Positions 1 to 11,366 of a DNA stretch of 64,000 nt are shown here, in pieces. This DNA comes from Triglochin maritima (Eukaryota > Streptophyta > Magnoliopsida > Alismatales > Juncaginaceae): positions 13,494,501 through 13,558,500 of the forward strand of contig OY821787.1 of the NCBI GenBank assembly GCA_963682175.1, in the 5' to 3' direction. Made by a program: the position numbers and the translations under genes. How positions within the stretch are numbered: position 1 is the first letter of the stretch; each line of letters begins with the position of its first letter. Under the pieces are notes generated by a model. The model did not search any database, was not told the origin of the DNA, and saw nothing but the letters and a program-made list of their open reading frames with translations.

Positions 1-1700
1 TTTATTGATTTAGAGAACTTAGTGACATCTTACATCCAAACTCAGATTTTGTGAGTATATCTGCGTAAAACTCTCAGGAGACAAAAGGCCTCCTCTATGA
101 CAACATGGGGGTTTAACGGTTTATTGTCCGCACTAAATGCAACATTGATTCCTACGAAAGTGAGTTAAGATTTCGTGTTTGTTTGTATCTTTTATTTTTC
201 TTAATTTTATTTGTCCCAGGATTAGCAAAAGATGAGTGTGAGGGTATTTAATAAGTATCGTAATTTATCATTTTATCTTCACTATTATCTTTTTTTGTTT
301 TTGAATAATGCTAGTCAGGTATGTTTGTTTGATTTTGTAGGTTTTAAGGAAATACGTGAAATTGTCACAAATAACAAAGTACGAACGACTTAAATGCAAA
401 TATATAAAAATTTGAGAGTCATGGCAAAATATACTCCACATTTATATGCTTTTGTGTGTTTCAAATGATAAGAAAAGATGCAAAATTCAAGTGTGAATTT
501 CGGATTAAGCAATCAACATGAATTTGGAAAGGATTGATTCCAAACAGCTCTTCGCGAAATATGTCATAACATTTACTACCAAAATCCAAATCCCGTGATT
601 CAAGATGATATGGAAACAAAATTGAAAGAAGAAAATATTCATTTTTTGTCAAGACTAGCCAAATTCCGATGATGCAAGAGTGAAAAAGTGTCAAGACATA
701 CTGTATTTGGAAACAAGACAGTTTATATATCATACGTAATTTGTGTATAACTTTCTCCTCTGATATTCAAATAAAGCGATTCAAGACTTGTTACAATGTA
801 AATTGCCAGATACACAACGTTTGTATTTTACATATTTCCAAATTAGGAACTTAATGGGCTCGTAAAGGACGTGCAAGACACCTTACCTGGGAGGAACAAA
901 ATTCTATATAAAGCCTTGTATTCTCTAATCAAAAGGGAGTTCTTCCCCTTTCATTTATTGTTTCTTTTCTATGGGGCGAGAGTCTCATGTTGAATGTATT
1001 TAGTTTATATTTTTATTCTTAGATAAATAAATTTTCTCTTTTCTTCTAATGTCTATTTTCTCTTCTTTTTATGTTTTCTTTCATCATGTGTAACTAGATC
1101 ATTCTCTTGCAAGGTGGAGATATGAGCTAGGATGAATTAAGAATCAGTGTTGTCATCATGTTGATATTTCAATTTTTTATTACTTTTGCTAGTTCTCTTG
1201 AAAGAGGTAGATGATTTATAATTATTTGATAGGTGAATGTTACTTGTGAGTTTCTTAATCTATGCTTAGAATTATATCATTGCTTCTTTGCTTTCAAGAA
1301 TTCGTGAAGTTGTAATTAGAACTAGTTTAGTTATTGTTTGATAATTTGATAGTCTATTCACTTCAAGTCATCCTTACAAAATCTAATCTCGTGTGCTCAA
1401 TGAAATGTGCAACACCATTCCCAATTCATGCCTCTGTAAATATTTTTGCCTTTTAAGTGTTTCATCTCATCATAATTTTTATTGTATTCTTATTCTATAA
1501 AAGCCCATAAAAATATTAACAATATCTTTTAAGTTGTTAATAAAACAAAAAACCAAAATTATCAACCACCATTAAATCTACCATCATTTTTACTTGTGCT
1601 TCATTTGAAAAACAAAATCGATTTAAATTTGCAACTTCTCCCTGTGTTCGACTCGTAGCTACAAGATTCGTACGCTTGCGGTTAAATTTAAGACTCATCT
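1..1700 (+). mobile_element. E0: decayed 3' end and LTR of an Athila-like Ty3 element
   Basis: Positions 1-246 align by eye with the 3' untranslated ends of E1 (24480-24665) and E2 (41170-41372). Shared landmarks are the hairpin block near 76-111, the CCTACGAAAGTGAGTTA motif near 151-168, and a decayed polypurine tract at about 229-246. An LTR follows, but its expected TG start is mutated. TATATAAA lies near 905. The end near 1636-1695 resembles the LTR ends of E1 to E3, with a CTTCTCCCTGTGTTCGAC-like stretch and a CGCTTGCGGT motif. No reading frame survives and the downstream duplication cannot be placed. It is the oldest-looking Ty3 copy here. The right boundary is approximate. Confidence 0.7.
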
Positions 1701-1759
1701 GCACACTCAAACCCGCTACTTTTGGATTTGGTGTCTTTTGGTGCACCAACTTTGCTAGT

Positions 1760-2400
1760 GACTCAATTCTATTGCTTGGGGTTTAGTCGACTATTGAAGC
1801 TTACAGTCGCACGATGATATTATGATGTCATAGACACCTCCATTCTTCTATAAATAGAATACCTCCTTCCCTTGACTTCTTCCTCCTCTCAACTCTTGCA
1901 TTTTGGTTTATTTCCTAATTTAACTGCAAGTTAATAATGGTGGATGAAGGTTGCAATGATGCTTGATCTTTAATCCAAATAGAGATTTTGTTCCTCGTGT
2001 TCTCAACTTAGAGTATATTTTTCTGTCATTCGTTGGTTATATCTCTAGTTTGTGTTTTATGTCATGTTTAGCTCTAGATTTCATGTTTCCATGTCTCTTA
2101 TTATGAGAAGTGGGTAGATCCACCCTTGGGGGTGGAGTTGATGTAGTTGTGGATGTGTTTGTGATTTGTGTGCTCTTTATGTAGCCATTATTGCTCTAAA
2201 TAATTAGATCGATATATGTGTGTGATAGATGCTTAGGTTTGATAGATAAACGACCTGTTAAGATCGTGGTTCATGCTAACTAGGTTCCTTCGCATACTTT
2301 TATGTCTCTATATCTATTGAATGAAATGTGTCTGTGTATGGATCTATCTTTGATGCATGTTTTATTTGGCACTTATTGTGGTTTTTTACACTTGGGGGTT
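1760..2400 (+). repeat. LTR-like fragment of another Ty3-type element
   Basis: TATAAATAG near 1849 is followed by a pyrimidine-rich leader. A stretch at about 2111-2137, 'gggtagatccacccttggg' followed by ggtggag, resembles the wheat-and-dicot-style 'ccatcccctttggggggtgg' stretch found in the E2 and E3 LTRs. The spacing from TATA box to that motif is similar to E2's LTR. No termini or duplication are visible, so this is called only by resemblance. Confidence 0.4.
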
Positions 2401-3719
2401 TTAGCACCCTAGAAACCAATGGAAACTAGATTTACTAGTCAAACGAAAAGTGTGTAGATTTAGCAGTAAAAAAGAAAGCAATGGAAAAAGAATTCAACAA
2501 GAATCAGTATTCGTATGATTGAGTTATGTTATTTGTGCATTTTGCTGGAATCTAGTTGAATCAAATCATGTTGTTTGTGCATTTCACGAAATTCACTAGA
2601 ATGTTAGTTTATTATTTTTATTTGCAAAAACAATGTGAAAATAGTTCAAATGTTTAATACCTCAGAATGTAGAAAATAAATTAGAGGAGTCACACTAAAG
2701 GTAGAAAACAAACTTGGAACAAAGATTTTTCTTTAGGCATGAAACATTTCACATGCTCAAGCCACACTAATATATTAGAGGACTCCACACAGACAAACTC
2801 CACTTCATGTAATTTTCAACCGCACTAACAAAATAAATTGGTCTCATAACTACCTCTCATTCCAAAGTAATCTAAATCAATTATCCTATTACAACTTACA
2901 AATGAATAAGAATAAAAAGCAATCTACAGAGCATTAGAAAAACTAAATTCAAATTCATAAGCATAAGTAGTTCGACCTGTTTATGAACACAGAAACATGA
3001 AAATTATGTATTACAAGTTGACAGGAATCACAACTATTCCTCCAATACTCAAAAAGAGTTTAAGGAAACAAACAAATATGTTTAGAAGTTGTATAAATAT
3101 TTTTGTCAACCTGTAGAAATATGCGTGTCCAACCTCCGAAAGAGTTGTAACACAGAACCATGCCCAACTAATGCTGATAATAATGATCTTAAGAGTTGTG
3201 ACTAATGCATTGGATCATCACTTGTTTCTTCTAACCATGTATTGTGAGGAGTGCTTATAATAAATTAAGAACTTAAGGTCTTTGATACAAAATGACCATG
3301 AACAAATTAAGATGCACAGATGCACCTTTCCTCCACCACTCCAGCAATAATTTTTTTATTACATCTAAAGTCAAATACGAGCTACTTGGAATGTGGATTT
3401 CACATGCGCAACGCGGAAGGAGAAGAATTTGAAGGAATGAGAGCTCTCACCAACTAGGGCAAGATTCAGGGTTTCATTGGAAATCTACTAATAAAGGTTT
3501 AATGTTACGATTTCTAACTACGGTGTCAAGTGATTATGCACTTTTAAAACCAATTTTTTATTTTATTTTGGTAGCATTTGGTAAAAACCCTGGTTTGATA
3601 AATATTCGTAGATCATATCATTGGTTGTTGTTTCTTTATACATATTTATGGGCATAAATTGTTATTTTGTGGTTATTTTGTAAATTTTCAGATTATCCAT
3701 TTGATTCATTGGGTAGTGG
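2401..3719. other. Unassigned AT-rich intergenic DNA
   Basis: About 1.3 kb with no credible reading frame, TE protein, RNA gene or clear repeat. It could be old degraded element sequence or the host DNA into which CACTA element A jumped. Confidence 0.5.
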
Positions 3720-4175
3720 CACTAGTGCAGAATAGGAAATAAGTGTTGCCCAATACACGTCGGTCTCCCATAAATGAGACATCTATATGTATATATGTCG
3801 CGTTACTAGTAGCCGACGTCTATATGTACATCTAGACGTCGGTTTTTTAATAACCAACGTCTATATCTTGTTTAAAAAATGTTTAAAAATAAAAAAGTAA
3901 CTAAGATTTTAAACTCACAAAGTTTCAAAGTTGAAACTCATTTAAACTAACATAACTCATGTCATTGTAAGGAGTCCAAAATTTAAACAGAATAGGCATC
4001 GGTTGTTCCAGTTGACCGACTCCTATGCCCTATAATATAGACGTCGTGTGACCTTATAATCGACATCTATAGCCCCATAAAGGAGTATAGACGTCATGTG
4101 GCCTTATGACTGACGTCTATAGCCCCATAAGGGAGTACAGACGTCGTGTGGGCTCTATAGCCGACGTCTATAGGT
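3720..4175. repeat. CACTA-A left end with subterminal repeats
   Basis: The terminal CACTA is followed by alternating direct and inverted copies of GACGTCTATA and ACGTCGG, for example near 3757, 3811, 3834, 4044, 4089 and 4139. In this superfamily such arrays are transposase-binding sites. An open frame at 4106-4381 is produced by the repeats and is not treated as a gene. Confidence 0.75.
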
Positions 4176-5117
4176 CTAATATGAAACTGTTCGACGAAAC
4201 ATTTTCATTATCTTTTATAACCCGACCACGACAAACCCTAGTCACCGTGACAATCTCCGACCCCCTCCGCAACCCCAATCACCCTCCTCCAGGACTACCG
4301 ACCTCCTCCACCACCGCAACCTCGATCATCCTCCACGACAACCATGACCCCCGACCACCACCACTGCAACCATCATTGTAAGTTCCGTTAGAAAACATCA
4401 TTAGAAATATATAACTTTGCTCCCACCGTCAGGAAGGTCGGGTTTTGAGATCAATTTAGGGTTTCAGAATTGTTTTGGGATTGAGTTTTTTTATTTGGTA
4501 TAGTTGTGCAGGGGATTGAGCTTTTTTGTTGGATTAGGGCTTCTAGCTTTGTGGAATGATAAAGCATCCAAGATTCTGTTTGTGAATTTTTCTTTGTTTT
4601 CTGCTTGTGGTTTTCAATAGTAATCGATTCTTATGGATGAGTTTGTCGGTTTGGCTTTTGGTTATGAATTCATGATTGACAATTATGGAGATTAGTACTA
4701 TTGGCCATTGCTAGCTGCATTTTGAACTAATTGTAGAAGATCACATTGCAATGTTCTTTCGTTACATACTTAATTACAAGTAGAGATTTTATTGTTAATC
4801 AAAATTGTAACCATGTTCCAGTTGAAGTCTACGAGTCTATGTTAATTTATTAGGTTATCAAATACAAATTCGGGTAGTTTTCAAGACACAAAAACATGTT
4901 TCTTTATATATTGCATTAATGAAAATCTTGACTATACACACATAACTATCTATAATGTTTCTATTAGCTGCATTTTGATTATATCATGACAAGTGTCTTT
5001 TCGTATGTGAATTAGTGAATGCTGAAATTTAATTTTTCTTTATTTATCACTGCTGAAATGTTATAATGTTTTATTTGTAAAACTTATTTTGTTTAGTTAA
5101 ATGTTTATTTATGTTGT
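4176..5117. other. Non-coding left part of CACTA-A
   Basis: AT-rich DNA between the subterminal repeats and the captured Ty3 leader. CTCC/CCACC-rich stretches occur at 4240-4380, and the rest is featureless. It may have been the transposon promoter and first intron, but no specific signal supports that. Confidence 0.4.
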
Positions 5118-5840
5118 AGTTTCTAGTAACTCATTGACCTTTAAGCAACTTGACCTTTAATAACCTATAACAAAAGATTAGACAATATTTGCTACGCCAT
5201 TCATCATATAAGACTTTCCTTGCATGTAATCATCATATTTATTTTTTTCTTTTATGATTTCTATCGTAGATTGCTGACGTAAGGTACGTGATCTCTTTCA
5301 CTTATCATTCATTACATAGCACGCATTAGTTAGTAGGATTGCATTGAAACAAGAGAGTGAGTGATTGTTTAGTGTGTTGCTTGTTAGATTAAGGCATGAA
5401 AATTACCTAGGGGGCAATCACCTATAGGAGATGAGGTGGGGGATTTCATCACCCTTTCCTTGGCCCAAATATCACATAATAAAAAAGTCTTAATAAAATC
5501 AATTTACATGTTGGCCCCTAGGATTTCCGGACGCATTAAGGAGAGGAAACCGTTTAAGACCGTTATGACGTAAACGTCGTTGCCCATCTAGTCTCCCAGA
5601 GATTTTAGGAACCTTCGGGTTCTTGATTTCCTACATACTAGTGGTCCTCAGTAGGACCTCAAAGCTAGGCACCGTCTAATGCTAAGGACCTATAGTGGAC
5701 TTTAGGCTTGCTTTTGCCTTGATTGTTTGGCTAAGTTTCTAACATTCATTAGTCCCACGTTAGATTAAGGACTTCATCTCCTCTCTCCCGAGTTATTCTT
5801 TTCTTATTTTCATGTCTTCGGATCTTTTCATCTACGAACA
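5118..5840 (+). mobile_element. Captured fragment of a Ty3 (E2/E3-type) 5' leader inside CACTA-A
   Basis: This stretch follows the E2 leader (about 35870-36625) colinearly. Shared landmarks include 'taagcaacttg', 'aaaagattag', 'gcattagttagtaggat', 'gaggtgggggatttcatcac', 'gttggcccctaggat' (E2: 'attggccctaaggat'), 'gttgcccatct' and 'aaggacctatag'. Only the leader is present, without LTR, primer site or gag. It ends just upstream of the transposase start codon at 5913. Divergence is clearly higher than between E2 and E3, so it is old. It may be a partial insertion, a template-switch product or repair filler. Confidence 0.72.
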
Positions 5841-5912
5841 ACTTCTTTTAAATTGAAATTTTATTTCTTGACTTCAATAATAACTATCATTTTTCTTAAT
5901 GTTTAGATTGAA

Positions 5913-6440
5913 ATGGATCGAGATTGGATTCTTTTAAACCGATTGAGTGATGAGTATGAGAACGGAGTGAATATGTTCTTAGAGGTTGATAAAAATCATT
6001 CAAAGAATAGGAATGACAGAGACATGACGTATTGTCCATGTAGTAAGTGTCATAATATGTCACTGCTGACTTTTCAAAAAATAAAATATCATTTGTTTGA
6101 GAAAGATTTTGACACAAGTTACAGACGGTGTATATGACACAACGAAAATGAATCATTTAGTTCCAAGAATGACGGTGACAATGTAAGTGTGGGAGATCAG
6201 TTAGAGGACATGGTTCAGGATATAGATGAAAACTTTTCGTTCAACCCCGATTTACTTGGTAGTTTGTTGAGTGACAATGAGAACCCGTTGTATATGACTT
6301 GCACCAAATTTACTAGATTGCCAGCAGTGTTGAAATTGTACAATTTAAAAGCAGGAAATACTTGGACCGATGTCAGTTTCACATCACTGTTAAAGCTATT
6401 GAAAGATATGCTTCCAGATAATAATGAACTGCTCTTATGA
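5913..6440 (+). pseudogene. TNP2-like CACTA transposase, N-terminal fragment (CACTA-A)
   Basis: Translation from ATG 5913 begins MDRDWILLNRLSDEYENGV and matches the transposase-associated domain at the start of plant TNP2 proteins, including a CPCSKC cysteine motif. A TGA at 6135-6137 interrupts it where the family has a conserved tryptophan-rich stretch. The same frame then resumes and covers the acidic linker and the conserved segment with TKFTRLPAVLKLYNLKAGNT and LLKDMLPDNNELL. It stops at 6440, before the zinc-binding and catalytic core. In the family this protein binds the element ends and performs cut-and-paste transposition. Here about three quarters is deleted. The match to the CACTA-B copy at 10811-11366 supports the call. 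Confidence 0.85.
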
Positions 6441-6507
6441 ACGAATTCGTAGGCAAAATGAATAAAGACGGTAAAATTTTGATCCAGTTTGATAGTCGTC
6501 TTGAGTC

Positions 6508-8050
6508 GATGGGATGATGTCGGATCATAGGTATAGTTATGTGGGGAGCCTAGCGAGGTCCAAAGTTGACATATGTTTGTCGAGTTGGACCGAAGTTGAT
6601 GAGAAGCTTAAATACACCATTTGGGATGATGTGCGAGTAATGAGTCCATTATAATATTCTTAGTTTTAGTCAAACTTGTAATTTTTAGAAATTGAAATGT
6701 TAACATGTTATAGGCTAGTTTTGAACTCCAATCGATTGAAGTTTTGAAGAAAAAGTGGATGAAATACGTTGCAGTCCATTGGAGGGACTTCAAAAGACAA
6801 AGTTAACAAACAAGTGGATATTCGGAGAGTATCAGGACAAAAATCCGTGCAATTACTATAACTTCATCACTCTAAGTACATGAGCTCAATTCAAAAAATC
6901 AAGAGAAACCTTGGAGTTTCAGGTAACTGAGTTTAATTTAGAATATAAACTTATTAAGTTATTGCTTTAAATGATAATCTAATAAAATTGGTTGTAGGCC
7001 CTCCGAGCAAAAAACCAAGAACTATCTTCTAACAAGTATCTTCATCATATGTCTCGATCGGGATACCAAAAATTAGAAGAACAAATGATGGCCGAAAAAA
7101 TCGCCTAGAAGAAATAAGAAGCAATTAACTCCGGTATAAGTGAGGAGCAATCAAGCAACTTGTTTCCTCCTTACCCCGTAGCTCGATGTGATTCTTGGAA
7201 GAGAATGAGGATAAACTCCAAAGGGGAGTACATCATAGATGAGTCGCAAGAGGTCGGTTCGAAGATAATAAGTTGTATAACTTGTATGTCATTAAATTAC
7301 ATTCTAAAAATTTATTTTTTTCAATTGTTTGTAACAATTTTTTTAAAACTTTAGGACTCTATGAAGTTGAGAGAATCCCAAGGAGATTTTGTTTCAGATG
7401 GTAGGAATGACATTCAACGTGAAGTCTTAGGAAATGACGAGCATCCCGGTCGTGTAAGGGTGGTAGGGAGTAAGGTTGAACTGTGACAATATTATGGAAA
7501 GACTAATCGCCCAAGTTCATTTATTGTTCATACAAAATGCAAGCAGAAAATTTTAGAATTACAAAATAAATTGCAATATGTTATGAAGAGATTGGATCGT
7601 GATTTGCCTACTTCTCCAACCCGCCGTAGGACCGCTTCTTCCTCGGTGACCACTCCTCTGGTACAGCCAGTGGTCAACCACATCCGACCATCTACTTTGG
7701 CGGCTCATTCTCGAGATTTGGGCCCAGTAGGCGGGGGCCCAGTAGGCGGGCCCTCGCTTGGTAACTTTGAGGATGATAGTAGATGTCATATATTGGTATA
7801 AGACACTGCGAGAAGATTGGTGGGACACGGAGCCGTTTATAAGCTCTCTAAACACTACTTCAAAGATGTGGAAGAGGGAGTCGTGAAGGTTGTCATGCAG
7901 AATTGCTTAGATGATGATATTCTGGTGTCATTTCCCGAAGAAGAGGTTGTTACCCTGAGCGAAGCATGCGATGGGTTCCTGAGGTGGTCTCGTCATTTAG
8001 TAGAGCTTCATGACACACATGAGGTATACTTTAATTTTGAAAACAAATAA
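6508..8050 (+). pseudogene. Second CACTA-A gene, N-terminal half (Transposase_24-like)
   Basis: Translated pieces in several exons resemble the plant CACTA protein with a Transposase_24-like region. They include SYVGSLARSKVDICLSSWTE and KLKYTIWDDV (about 6530-6630), an EVLKKKWMKYVAVHWRDFKR-like part (6735-6800), NKYLHHMSRSGYQKLEEQM (7030-7090), and a linker with TSPTRRRT (7610-7640). A following domain (7817-8026) contains LVGHGAVYKLSKHYF and EACDGFLRWSRHLVELHD. That order is normal for this family. AT-rich gaps with GT/AG borders suggest introns, and several frames are broken. It lies directly after the deletion that removed the rest of TNP2. Its role is thought to be element-end binding or regulation. 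Exon limits are approximate. Confidence 0.65.
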
Positions 8051-8129
8051 ATTACCATTTTGTTAATAATTGTATTTCTAACGTTTTTATATCGGTAAGG
8101 TTATTGAAAGCCCCCTAAGCAAAGGATCA

Positions 8130-9197
8130 AAAAACAACCTCCGACCAACATTAATTTGTTACTATATAGGTGCAAAATGTTGTATCAATTAATGCTAGTT
8201 AGGGAATCACAAGCCTTAACTACCTGGCATTTAGAGGAGGTTGAAGGATTGTCGTCGAATTTATATGTCGCCAAAGAGGATGTTATGCAATTCTTGGTGA
8301 TGGATCAATTGTGCAAGTCAATTATTGACGTGCAGGTGAAGTAAGTCTTGTTTATAAGATGAAATTTATTGAATAATTTTATTGTAATTATCACAGAATG
8401 TAATTTTTACTCTTGTAGACAACTTTATGATGCCAGAAGGCCAGTCTTTCCCGATTATAAAGTATTTGGTTTTTTGTGTCAATCTACTTTTATACACCGG
8501 AATGCCGATAATTCAAGTGAGCTTGTGAATATTATGAAAAAAACAAGGAAAAAATATATTATATGACCCCTTATCATGTGAGGTAACTTTGTTAATTGAA
8601 AGTAATAATTAGAATTTGATTTTTTAATAAACTTCTAATTATATATATATAATCAGAGCTCATTGGATACTTGTCGTTCTATGCCCCGAAGTTAATTCTG
8701 CATATTGGTTTGATCATTTGGGGTCGAATACACCAAGGTCATCCTTAAAGAAACTTGTTTCACTGTAAGTTCATTTTAATTATCGTATTTGTAATATTTG
8801 TAGTTTATAGTATTATCAACTTCGTATTGAATAACTTGTGTTACTCGTGACAATGAAGATTTACAGAATGTTGGGTGGAATAAAGACTACCAAAAATACT
8901 GGCTAACCTGGCATGCAATGGGAGTAAGTTTCTCCCCCTTTTGTTATTTGTTTAAGTACTTCAACGTATATTTAACGAATTTATATCTTTGTAGTACCGC
9001 AAGACAACTGGAAATACCAAATGTGGGTACTACGTTGTGAGATACATGCAGGAAATCATCGAGATTGCACCTAAAAACATAAAGCTATTTGAGGTAATAT
9101 AGATCATTTTCAATAGTTTCATTATTTACATATTTATATTGTGTAATTGTATTTTCATAGGTTTTTCAAAAGAATAGCGATCCTTATTCGTAACACG
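8130..9197 (+). pseudogene. Ulp1/SENP-like C48 cysteine protease domain of CACTA-A
   Basis: At least four exon-like pieces make a Ulp1-type fold. The pieces are a helical N-terminal part (8156-8344), QLYDARRPVFPDYKVFGFLC (8417-8476), AHWILVVLCPEVNSAYWFDHLG starting near 8658 (written here as two overlapping motifs AHWILVV and YWFDHLG), and KCGYYVVRYMQEIIEI near 9020-9070. The catalytic histidine (AHW), aspartate (FDHLG) and cysteine (KCGYY) of C48 peptidases are all visible. Exons are separated by AT-rich introns with GT...AG borders. Plant CACTA and some Mutator-like elements are known to carry such domains. It probably forms the 3' part of the 6508-8050 gene. Whether it is still translatable is doubtful. 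Confidence 0.7.
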
Positions 9198-9527
9198 AGC
9201 TGATGATACTCATGAGCAATGAGCTTGCTACTTTATTAACAACATGTTGTTGAACTAACATGTTCTAATGTCATAACTGCAATTTTATTGAACCATATTC
9301 TTCGTATTACCAACCTGTCATGACTTCAATTTTTATTTTAATATGATCAAACATCTTAGTGAATGATTGTGTTTATGAATTTGTGAAATATAAATTTGGG
9401 TGAATGAAATTAGTTGAATTTGTGTATGATTGTGCAGGTTGAATGATTGTGAACGAAATTTGTGTAGGATGAATGTGTTGTTTTGCGGGATGATGATGTT
9501 GATTGCATTTTTTTAATTTGGGAAGGG

Positions 9528-9745
9528 TATAGACGTCAGTTGTGAACATGATGGCCGACGCCAAGTCTTTTTTGAAGGATATAGACGTCGGGTGTTCGGA
9601 TGGCCAACACGTATTCCCTTAGAATAAACGTCGACTGTGGGGATAACAGACGCGTATTCATCTAGAATATACCTCAGTTGTTGGGATAATCGATGTGTTT
9701 TCTCTTACGATAGACGTCGTTGGTTAGAATAACCGACGCATATTC
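9528..9745. repeat. CACTA-A right subterminal repeats
   Basis: There are about ten alternating copies of TAGACGTCGG-like and CCGACGC-like motifs (near 9531, 9553, 9581, 9603, 9625, 9645, 9672, 9691, 9711, 9732). They mirror the left end in opposite orientation. No terminal TAGTG follows, so the last tens of bases are lost or mutated. Confidence 0.7.
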
Positions 9746-9764
9746 TCTTAAAGAAATGAAATTA

Positions 9765-10227
9765 GCTAAGAATCGGTTCTTGGTAAAACAAAATCAGATC
9801 AAAATAAAATGCAATACCATCAATTGGAATATCTTTGTAAGTTCTACCATTATCATCCACGGAACTTCATGTGCACGATCAACATGCAAGCTTGAAGTGA
9901 GTGTTCATAATGCATTGTCCGATTCAAGAATAGTAGTCTATAGAGAACAAGAGCAATGAAACAGGAATGGTGTATATTTCACTAAAATAATGATTCAAAG
10001 TCCATTCTAGTCCATTGATCTTTGAAAAACAATATCCATACCCATTTAGTTGAACCTACACCGAAACTATTTTTATATATTTTTATTGAATTTATGATGC
10101 GTTCATATGATTCTAACACTACATGGACTCCAAATTAGTTGTAACCTATCCAAAACATTAACCTTCAATCACAAATTATTGAAAATTTAATAATATACTA
10201 CTTTTAAGTAATAACATACACTAATCT
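9765..10227. other. Unassigned spacer between the two CACTA elements
   Basis: About 460 bp of AT-rich DNA. A 79-codon frame at 9720-9959 overlaps the CACTA-A end repeats and shows no recognisable domain. I see nothing functional. Confidence 0.5.
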
Positions 10228-10460
10228 CACTGATGGAAAATACATGTATTACGTCGGATATTGAGAATCCAATGTAGTATTAGGCATACCGTGTCGATAA
10301 CTAAAAATCCGACGTGATATTAGATGTACAATGTCGGGCGTAAATTGTATGATGTGAATGTTTGCCTTACCACGTCGGCCGTAATATGTTCGACGTGCAC
10401 TGATGTGGTTTTAGGCTTATCAGGTCGGTGCATCGAAAATCGACGTGGTGTATATTGACC
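10228..10460. repeat. CACTA-B left terminus and subterminal repeats
   Basis: Terminal CACTG is followed by about eight copies of a TACGTCGG / CGACGTGGT-like motif in both orientations, near 10250, 10286, 10308, 10336, 10373, 10391, 10424 and 10440. These are the expected transposase-binding repeats. Confidence 0.7.
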
Positions 10461-10810
10461 ATCGTAGCACAATATTGACTGCATGCATTTTGGTTGTCGG
10501 AACTGGTGATCTTAGTTAGCGGTTTCGATGGACCGAATTTTGTTCGGTCGTCCGATTAGCACGTTACATACGTATAAGAATGAACCACGTCGTTTTGTTG
10601 AAATGACTCATTTTAATTAGTTCCCAAAGAGCATGTATCAAAGTTTTGTTTGTTGGAAATTTATTATAATGGAATGGTATTTTATGGACTTCAATGTGTT
10701 GTTCTATTGATGTTGGATTGTTTATTGGTAGTTTAACTTTTAGAGGACTACGAATCAAAATTTGTATTTATCTTTACATTGCGATTGTTCCTCTTGATGT
10801 GTAGAAAATT

Positions 10811-11366
10811 ATGGATCGAAAATGAATTTTCGCTAGTAGATTTAGTGATGAGTACGACGTTGGGGTTGACGAATTTCTAAAATTTACCCTGAAGAATGCA
10901 AATGCTAGAAATGAGAAAGGTCTTATGACAATCTATGAGTTGTTTTAACATGTTCAAAAGAGATAAAAGCTCATTTGTTCGATAAAGTTTTAATGAAGGA
11001 TATACTCGGATATGACATGGTGAAAATGAAATAACCACGAAAGAATTAAGGTGATTATAGTGACTCGGCGGAGTGTGGTTGTGACGATTACCAGTTGGAG
11101 GATATGATATGATATGTTGTCGACAGTTATTGTGACAAACCCGATGTACTTGGTAGTCTACTGACCGACAACGAAGGGTCTTTGCATACGGGTTACACAG
11201 AGTTTAGTAGGTTATCCATAATTTTTAGATTGTATACCTTGAAAGCATCAAACAGTTGGAGTGATGTCAGTTTCACTGCTCTACTAAACTTGGTCAAAGA
11301 TATTCTTCCAGTTAGCAACGAACTTTCTAATCGTACCTATAATGCTAAAAAATATTCTATCCCTTG
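10811..11366 (+). pseudogene. CACTA-B TNP2-like transposase, N-terminal piece
   Basis: From ATG 10811 the translation gives a decayed transposase-associated domain (RFSDEYDVGVDEFLKFTLKN) with stops near 10946 and 11031. A well-kept segment follows, TEFSRLSIIFRLYTLKASNS and VKDILPVSNELSN (11203-11330), homologous to 6300-6440 of CACTA-A. The piece ends exactly at 11366, where the solo LTR begins, and the protein continues at 12897 after the LTR and one target-site copy. Mutations are scattered through the N-terminal domain, so the gene was probably dead early. Confidence 0.85.

Larger units (their letters stand above)
3720..9760 (+). mobile_element. CACTA-A: decayed CACTA (En/Spm-type) DNA transposon
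   Basis: The left end reads CACTAGTGCAGAATAGG, and CACTA ends define the superfamily. Both ends carry many short subterminal repeats of the ACGTCGG / GACGTCTATA type in both orientations (3750-4175 and 9528-9745). Inside are fragments of the two usual plant CACTA genes: a TNP2-like transposase start (5913-6440) and a second gene with Transposase_24-like and Ulp1-like parts (6508-9197). Most of the TNP2 catalytic region is missing between about 6440 and 6508. The right terminal CACTA/TAGTG end was not found, so the right limit is approximate. The target duplication is not identifiable. The element cannot move on its own. Confidence 0.82.

Noticed and set aside
461..733. 90-codon minus-strand frame
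   Set aside because: Lies in the decayed E0 LTR; no domain, no conservation in other LTRs.
4106..4381. 91-codon frame with a Pro-rich end
   Set aside because: Its first half is CACTA subterminal repeats; no homologue recognised.
7559..7855. Antisense frame of 98 codons
   Set aside because: Shadow of the CACTA-A second gene on the other strand.
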